From JAXLQL01 sp046331625 (GTDB lineage Bacteria > Acidobacteriota > Terriglobia > Bryobacterales > Bryobacteraceae), in contig JAXLQL010000017.1 in NCBI GenBank assembly GCA_046331625.1, forward strand, positions 62,001 through 126,000: a stretch of 64,000 bases of DNA, written 5' to 3'. Position numbers and translations under genes: made by a program. The notes under the pieces were generated by a model. That model ran no database searches. It was not told the DNA's origin and worked only from the letters and a program-made list of their open reading frames with translations. Position 1 is the first letter of the stretch; each line of letters begins with the position of its first letter. This document shows, piece by piece, positions 59,535-64,000 of the stretch.

Positions 59535-59751
59535 CAACTTTCCGGCGCAAAATTCCATGGTTCAGACTGTGGGGCAGGCTTCCGCCTGCGCGGGATTTCA
59601 GTCCCGCTGTCAATGTCCAGCGCCCAGGCCGTGGCGGCGAACTTAATTAACCTCTCCCGAAGGGTGCTTGGGGGGCTTCCACTTCGGTTTCCGCTCCTGG
59701 CGGGTGATGGCCGGCGAGTACCTGTCGAATTTTGCGCCGGAAAGTAGCTAG
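59531..59751. mobile_element. 221-bp MITE-like element with 25-bp inverted ends
   Basis: The arms are 59531-59555 and 59727-59751. They match at 24 of 25 positions; the perfect core is CTTTCCGGCGCAAAATTC on the left with its exact complement on the right, and each arm ends in CTAGC/GCTAG. The interior of 171 bp holds a REP-like repeat (59568-59608) and no gene. Size and structure fit a non-autonomous transposable element. The right end runs into the TAGCTA target site of the insertion sequence that follows. Confidence 0.65.
59568..59608. repeat. tandem-palindrome REP-like repeat, copy 4
   Basis: Reads TGTGGGGCAGGCTTCCGCCTG then CGCGGGATTTCAGTCCCGCT, differing from the copy at 26712 by two bases. 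Unlike the other copies it lies inside the inverted-repeat element 59531-59751. Confidence 0.85.
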
Positions 59752-59964
59752 TTTCTGTCGCGGAATTGCTAAGTGATTGATAATCAACCAGTTGCTCAGC
59801 GAGTCGCGTCATTATGCTTGCCGTACCAACTCGCCGCGCTTCAGTTCTGAAGGTGATGTCACTCCCTCCGGTGGCCGATGCTGGTTGGTGAGCTCCAAAC
59901 ATTTTATGTAAAGAATGTTTTGACCCTCTTGACTTCGCCGGTGATGTATGTTTCATTCGTAAGA

Positions 59965-60288
59965 ATGAAACACTCCGCCCTTCTTCGCTCCCGCTCCAAA
60001 CTCGCGTCCTCCCTCTCTTCCACCTCCCTCATCCTCCGTGGCTCACTCCTCCACCGCCACATCCGCCATCGCTCCGGTTGCTCGGTTTGCGCCAACGGCG
60101 ACGGTCACCCGGTCTCGGTCCTCGCGGTCTCCTATCCCGGTGGCCGAACCAAGCACATCAGCCTCCGCCCATCGGAGGTCCCCGTCGTCCAACAATGGCT
60201 GCGCAATTACCGCGATCTCCAGGACGAACTCGAGCGCATCTGCGAACTCAATCAGCAACTACTGATTGTTGAAAGGAACGACGACTGA
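59965..60288 (+). CDS. DUF6788-like insertion-sequence passenger protein
   Basis: A 107-residue protein with a basic N-terminus, a CSVCANGDGH segment with a possible metal-binding Cys pair, GGRTKHISLRPSEVPVVQQW and a C-terminal Leu/Glu-rich coiled helix (LQDELERICELNQQLL). Similar small proteins (DUF6788) are found beside transposases in several IS types and are thought to assist or regulate transposition. The TGA shares one base with the transposase ATG (TGATG), so translation is coupled. The ATG at 59965 is chosen because the preceding 29 residues are hydrophobic and unlike the family. Confidence 0.75.
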   Translation: MKHSALLRSRSKLASSLSSTSLILRGSLLHRHIRHRSGCSVCANGDGHPVSVLAVSYPGGRTKHISLRPSEVPVVQQWLRNYRDLQDELERICELNQQLLIVERNDD

Positions 60289-61736
60289 TGCGGCCCTTGT
60301 GCTCCCAGCTCACCTTCGCCGATGTCGAGATGCAGAGGATGCTTGCGCTCGATCCAGTCTTGCAGGCCGTCACCGATCTTCTCGATCAACACGCCGAGTT
60401 GGTTCAACTGGTCCATTCCGACTTGCAGCGCGGTCTGAAGAATCCACAACTGGGACGCACGGGCATCAGTCCCTCGCAAGTGCTCCGGTCCCTGGTCCTG
60501 ATGCGCATCAAGAACTGGGACTATCGCGAATTGCGCGAGCGGATTCACGACGGCATCACCTTGCGCACGTTCACCGCCTTCGACTCCAACCCGGTACCCA
60601 AGCACGATGCCTTCAACCGCGCCTTCAATCGCATCACGCCTGAAACAATGGAGGCCATCAATCTCGGTGTCATTCAGGCGGCCGTCGATTTGGGTTTGGA
60701 GGACGGCAAGAATCTGCGTGTCGCCACCGTTGTGGAAACCAATGTTCACTACCCGACCGACGCAACTCTGCTGTGGGACTGTGTGCGCACTCTCCATCGA
60801 TTGATGAAACAGATGAAAAAGCAAGCTGACGGGCTGCCGCGTTTTCCCGGCCGGACTCGCTGTGCGCGGCGCCGCATGCAGCAGATCCAACGGATGACCG
60901 CACAACAGCGCGCCACTCAGCAGAAGCCGAAGTATCGAGAGTTGATCGAAGTAACCGAGGAGGTGGCCGGCAATGCAGGCAGCACTGTCAAAGCAGCGCG
61001 CAAGATGCTGGCTCGCAAGAAGGCTCCACTACCGGTTGAGGTGGCCGCTGCCCTCGGCGAGCTGTGCCAGCAGATCGAGCACTACGTCGAGTTGACCGGC
61101 CAAGTCATCGGCCAATCGCGGCGCCGGGTGCTGGAAGGCGAAGAGGTTCCCACCGAAGAAAAACTGTTTTCGATCTTCGAGCCGCACACGGATTTGATCA
61201 AGCGAGGCAAGGCGCAGAAGCCGGTGGAATTCGGACACAAGGTCTTTCTGGCCGAAAGCGGGAAGGGTCTGATTACCGGCTATCGAGTGCTGGAGGGCAA
61301 TCCCGCCGACTCCACGCAAGTACAAGCGTCGCTGGACCAGCATGAAAAGATATTCAAGTCGGCTCCTCAATGTTACGCCAGCGATCGTGGATTCCACAGC
61401 GCCGGCAACATCGTGGCTTGCCAAGAGGCGGGTGTAGTGGACATCTGCATTCCGCAACGCGGCGGCGGAAAGAGCGACGAGCAGGCGGCGTTGGAGAAGA
61501 CCGCCACGTTCCGTCAGGGGCAGCGATTTCGCGCCGGCATTGAAGGGCGAATCTCAGTGCTGTTCCGCGGGCGCGGAATGAAGCGGTGTCTGTGGAAAGG
61601 GCAGGTGCGATTCGAAGTGCTGGTGGGTGCTTGCGTGCTGGCCAACAACCTGCTTCGAATTGCGCAACTGCTGAGCGACGACAAGGCAAGCAAGAAGCCT
61701 TCTCGGAAGGCAGCGCCAAACAAGCGCGCCGCATAG
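60288..61736 (+). CDS. ISNCY-type DDE transposase
   Basis: A 482-residue transposase of the IS1202/ISNCY kind. The N-terminal DUF772-like helix-turn-helix region includes SPSQVLRSLVLMRIKNWDYR. The catalytic core has VATVVETNVHYPTDATLLWD, where the usual first Asp (DTTVV/EANIHYPTD type) is near Glu-Thr-Asn. KPVEFGHKVFLAESGKGLIT and YASDRGFHSAGN (second Asp) follow, and the last acidic residue is probably in FRAGIEGRISVLFRGRGMKR (Glu). The C-terminus is basic (KKPSRKAAPNKRAA). No frameshift is seen. Confidence 0.88.
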   Translation: MRPLCSQLTFADVEMQRMLALDPVLQAVTDLLDQHAELVQLVHSDLQRGLKNPQLGRTGISPSQVLRSLVLMRIKNWDYRELRERIHDGITLRTFTAFDSNPVPKHDAFNRAFNRITPETMEAINLGVIQAAVDLGLEDGKNLRVATVVETNVHYPTDATLLWDCVRTLHRLMKQMKKQADGLPRFPGRTRCARRRMQQIQRMTAQQRATQQKPKYRELIEVTEEVAGNAGSTVKAARKMLARKKAPLPVEVAAALGELCQQIEHYVELTGQVIGQSRRRVLEGEEVPTEEKLFSIFEPHTDLIKRGKAQKPVEFGHKVFLAESGKGLITGYRVLEGNPADSTQVQASLDQHEKIFKSAPQCYASDRGFHSAGNIVACQEAGVVDICIPQRGGGKSDEQAALEKTATFRQGQRFRAGIEGRISVLFRGRGMKRCLWKGQVRFEVLVGACVLANNLLRIAQLLSDDKASKKPSRKAAPNKRAA

Positions 61737-62151
61737 CGGCGATCGGTCCGACTCCTCCATTCATCATTGACTGAAGATTTCTTACCCTCAGGGATAACTG
61801 CGTCCACGCGGGCCGCGCGGCGTCCACTCCGTGCTCCCTTGCGCCTTTTGTTCGCCCCTGCGTCTTGTCAAAAAGGCCAAAAACCCTCGGAAAAATGCGG
61901 GGCACACCGCGCAGAGAATGTTTCGCGACAGAAACTAGCTAGCTAATTAATGTCGTAATCGTCGTAACGACACGCGGCCCGTTCAGGCTGAGCATGGAGC
62001 CCAAGCCGCAGGGGCCGATTCTCCGCTCCTTGCGCTTTGGTTGAAATGAATCAATGGCGAGGGTATCTCTCGTCACGCTTCGGCAGAAGCATCCGCCGCG
62101 AAAGCGATCGGCGCCGAGAAAACGGGCCAGCAGGGCGCCGAGACCAGAGTC

Positions 62152-62610
62152 TCAATCGATGTACAGGAACTCGTTCGAACTGAGGAGCGCCTGCGCGAAG
62201 GTCTTGAACGAACTGGATTTCAGGTAGGTCAGCGCGACATCTCGCTCGGCCGGCGTGGGCCTCCGCGAGAGTGCCAGCAGATAGGCGCGGTCCACATCGC
62301 CGCCAGCGCGCGCGGCGAGCGCCTCCGCTGTCTGCCACACGAAATCATCGTTCAACATCGTCAGCGACTGCAGCGGCGCTGCCGAGGGAACGCGCCTTGC
62401 GCAATTGGTGTCGATGATCGGATAGTCAAACATGCCGAGAAAGCTCATCGGATAGGTGCGGCGCGAAGTCAGATACACGCTGCGCCGCCACTTCGCCGCC
62501 TCCGGCTCCTTGGACGAAACCACCTGAAGTCCATCGGGACGCATCTCGGTTTCGATCGGTGGGCCACCGGCGGCCGGTTCGAGCTTGCCGGCTCTTGAGG
62601 CGACGGATTG
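62152..62610 (-). pseudogene. DUF1553 (PSD1) protein, C-terminal fragment
   Basis: This minus-strand piece encodes the last about 150 residues of a DUF1553-type protein, the PSD1 domain of large Planctomycete/Acidobacteriota cytochrome-like proteins. It shows RAGKLEPAAGGPPIETEM, RRSVYLTSRRTYPMSFLGMF, DCARRVPSAAPLQSLTMLND (read with Asn for the first residue) and LLALSRRPTPAERDVALTYL. Full-length members have 700-1000 residues. Upstream of about 62610 the similarity stops, and the remaining 5' sequence is not collinear, so this is a truncated relic. It lies 210 bp right of the insertion sequence. Confidence 0.75.
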
Positions 62611-62898
62611 TGGTCGTACATCGGCTGAGCCCGATCCGAAAGGTGGACCGAATCCTCGTGACGCGAAACGGCGAGTTCACGCAATCCGGCTTCTCTATGA
62701 GCAGTTGGCCAGTCGATGTTAGCTGAGTTGGCCAGGAACGACAGCGATGGCGGCGAGCCATCGCTATTGGCTTGTACTTGCGCGCCAAGGCGCGATGGGC
62801 AAACCCGATTCGCGCTTAGGTGAGGGGGGAGCTAACGGGGGCTATCTGGGTGTCGGCAGGCGGGCTCGATCCCATACCCTAACGATCTGATGTAGGCG

Positions 62899-63075
62899 AT
62901 GCGGATCCTGTCGCGCCGCCAACTTCTGGAACGAACCTGCCTTGGATTCGGCAGCATCGTTCTCGCCGATCTGCTCCGTGGCGAGGGTTCCAATGATCTT
63001 CGGCTCCGGCCAACGCATTTCCCCGCCAAGGCCCAGGCCGTCAAGGCAGCCAGCCTTTCGCCTATCTGGGCATAG
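62899..63075 (+). pseudogene. DUF1501 protein, N-terminal fragment
   Basis: An ATG at 62899 starts MRILSRRQLLERTCLGFGSI, a typical Tat leader of DUF1501 proteins, and continues VLADLLRGEGSNDLRLRP and THFPAKAQAVKAA. After 58 residues the frame ends in TAG at 63073. DUF1501 proteins have about 450 residues and are usually encoded directly downstream of DUF1553 genes. Here only the N-terminus remains and it has the opposite orientation to the DUF1553 relic. The 160 bp to the next gene show no recognisable coding sequence. Confidence 0.65.
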
Positions 63076-63241
63076 CTTCGATTGTCGAACGCGCTGGTGG
63101 ACTCAAAAACCAGCGTGGGCATGGTGCGATCACGTCAACGTGACCTCCAAGAAACTCACCCGCGCGATTGCCAAAGGGCTCTAGCATTCGAACGGCCGCC
63201 GATGAGAAAGGGAACAAACGAGGGCAGCCACACCCTCTACC

Positions 63242-64000
63242 TTACGGAACGCCCGATGAGACTGAGGCTGAGCTACCCACGCCGTCGTCTGCGAGCACTA
63301 CATTGACCGTGCCGATCTTGTCGACGCCACCCGACACAGTGAAGGTCTGATTGTATTGGAACTGGCCGCCAAGCGCAGCGGCTTGCGAAGTGGAGAACCA
63401 CTGCGCACCTGGAGTGTTCAAGTCGATCGGCGCTGGCTGCGAATCGATGACGATCTTCCTTCCAGAACGCGGAAAAAACTGAAACGTCGCACGGCTGATA
63501 CGGCGCCGGCTCGCCACACCCCGGACGCTGACCTGCATTGTGGTGTCGTTGATCCGCCGGACCGTTGCCTGTAGGTTGGACGGTGGACTGGCGGCGAAGC
63601 TGTATCCCGCAATCGCCTGCGTTACGGGCGGCGTCAGCGCGCGTGTTCCGATCTGCGTGATCGCGACCGAGAAAGTCACTGTCGCAGCGACCGTACCGAG
63701 TTGGATGCGGACTGCATCGGACTGTTGCTGTGCCGCGGCGAAGCGTAGAACATTCCCGCTCAGGATTCGAAAATCGTATGTGCTGCCACCAGTGGGCGGG
63801 TTGAAGATCGTCCCTCCCACCAGCATCGTAACCGTCCCGGTCAGATTGGCCGCCGGAGCTTCTGTCAAGCGAAAGACCAGGTCGCCTTGCTCTCCGGATC
63901 CGATCGAAGGACGCACGGCCTCGGCAAAAACCGGCCGGGCGGCAACGACGAACGCCTGTGAGACCAACTCGCGATTGGCGTCGTTGAAGACCTGCACTCG
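63242..64000 (-). CDS. C-terminal part of a large exported surface protein
   Basis: The minus strand is open from the window edge to a stop at 63242, giving at least 252 residues. It is beta-rich and polar, with repeated patterns (AAPANLTGTVTMLV is close to EAPAANLTGTVTMLVGG; TQIGTRALTPPVTQAIAGYS; PPSNLQATVRRINDTTMQVS). It resembles the immunoglobulin-like or TIGR03437-neighbouring modules of Solibacter surface proteins. The start codon is probably outside the window. No enzyme motif is visible. Confidence 0.65.
   Translation of the reverse strand, partial: RVQVFNDANRELVSQAFVVAARPVFAEAVRPSIGSGEQGDLVFRLTEAPAANLTGTVTMLVGGTIFNPPTGGSTYDFRILSGNVLRFAAAQQQSDAVRIQLGTVAATVTFSVAITQIGTRALTPPVTQAIAGYSFAASPPSNLQATVRRINDTTMQVSVRGVASRRRISRATFQFFPRSGRKIVIDSQPAPIDLNTPGAQWFSTSQAAALGGQFQYNQTFTVSGGVDKIGTVNVVLADDGVGSSASVSSGVP

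Larger units (their letters stand above)
59751..61935. mobile_element. intact ISNCY-like insertion sequence with passenger gene
   Basis: A 2185-bp element with 12-bp perfect terminal inverted repeats GTTTCTGTCGCG (59751-59762) and CGCGACAGAAAC (61924-61935). It is flanked by the direct repeat TAGCTA (59745-59750 and 61936-61941). TAGCTA is itself palindromic, so it could belong to the inverted repeats rather than be a target duplication. It carries two overlapping intact genes, a DUF6788-type protein and a transposase, and is therefore potentially active. Confidence 0.85.

Noticed and set aside
1..64000. CRISPR array near the csm genes
   Set aside because: No series of regularly spaced identical repeats was seen on either side of the locus or elsewhere; the REP-like repeats are scattered single copies.
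1..64000. tRNA and rRNA genes
   Set aside because: No cloverleaf with a GTTCRA-type T-loop or rRNA core sequence was noticed, though a covariance search would be needed to exclude a tRNA.

Overview
The window looks like chromosomal DNA of a Bryobacterales/Solibacteraceae-type Acidobacteriota. The evidence is high GC, a kelch protein with the Solibacter-type C-terminal domain (TIGR03437), many Tat- or Sec-exported sugar and lactone enzymes, heptaheme cytochrome-TPR proteins, a PEP-CTERM protein, DUF1501/DUF1553 remnants, and Gram-negative envelope genes (lpxD, lptE). All assignments come from reading motifs and gene order; no database search was run.

Layout. 1-4591 (minus): the 5' part of an exported repeat-rich protein, serS, a uridine kinase and a Tat-exported Gfo/Idh/MocA oxidoreductase. 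4700-13433 (minus): a defence and RNA-processing block. Read in transcription order it is a compact Csm-type (type III) CRISPR effector set (cas10, csm2, csm3, csm4, csm5), an ExeA-like ATPase, a polynucleotide-kinase-like P-loop protein, a Thg1-like 3'-5' RNA polymerase, a UPF0175 antitoxin-like protein, a small broken gene and a PIN toxin/antitoxin pair. No CRISPR array, cas6, cas1, cas2 or CARF nuclease is visible. 13497-16922: an LD-carboxypeptidase, a small basic protein and a CheY-CheR-CheX trio. 17051-20816 (plus): Wzt-like ABC ATPase, sodium:solute symporter and M24 peptidase. 20842-22272: a doubly broken NYN-domain gene and a 760-bp gene-free stretch rich in inverted repeats.

22273-29734: an exported protein of unknown function, creatininase-like, ceramidase-like and PIG-L deacetylase genes (plus), then a P-loop protein, lpxD and lepB (minus) and a divergent family 2 glycosyltransferase. 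29739-30934: a decayed IS630-family element. 31020-39754: cupin, GHMP kinase, class II photolyase, SDR39U1, SMP-30 lactonase with two GlcG/HbpS-type genes (one fused to a cupin), and the kelch protein. 39824-46267: heptaheme-TPR protein, lptE, a cysteine-free Asd-like protein, pssA, psd and clpX. 46348-59534: amidohydrolases, PEP-CTERM protein, UxuA-like protein, alpha/beta hydrolase, TPR protein, a second heptaheme-TPR protein, a metallo-beta-lactamase-fold hydrolase, and an SDR / GSA-aminotransferase-like / amidohydrolase operon. 59531-64000: a MITE-like inverted-repeat element, an intact ISNCY-like insertion sequence with a passenger gene, decayed DUF1553 and DUF1501 genes, and the 3' part of a surface protein.

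The most interesting feature is the minus-strand gene string 13433 to 5918. A reduced type III effector (no HD domain, TGDD instead of GGDD, a Csm2 with an RGG-rich tail) is followed on the same strand by a kinase/Thg1-like pair whose reading frames overlap. That pair has the parts expected of an RNA end-healing and 3'-5' repair system. Whether the two halves are one transcript and one system is inference. A second theme is a family of tandem-palindrome REP-like repeats (four copies), one of which forms the 3' end of a coding gene.
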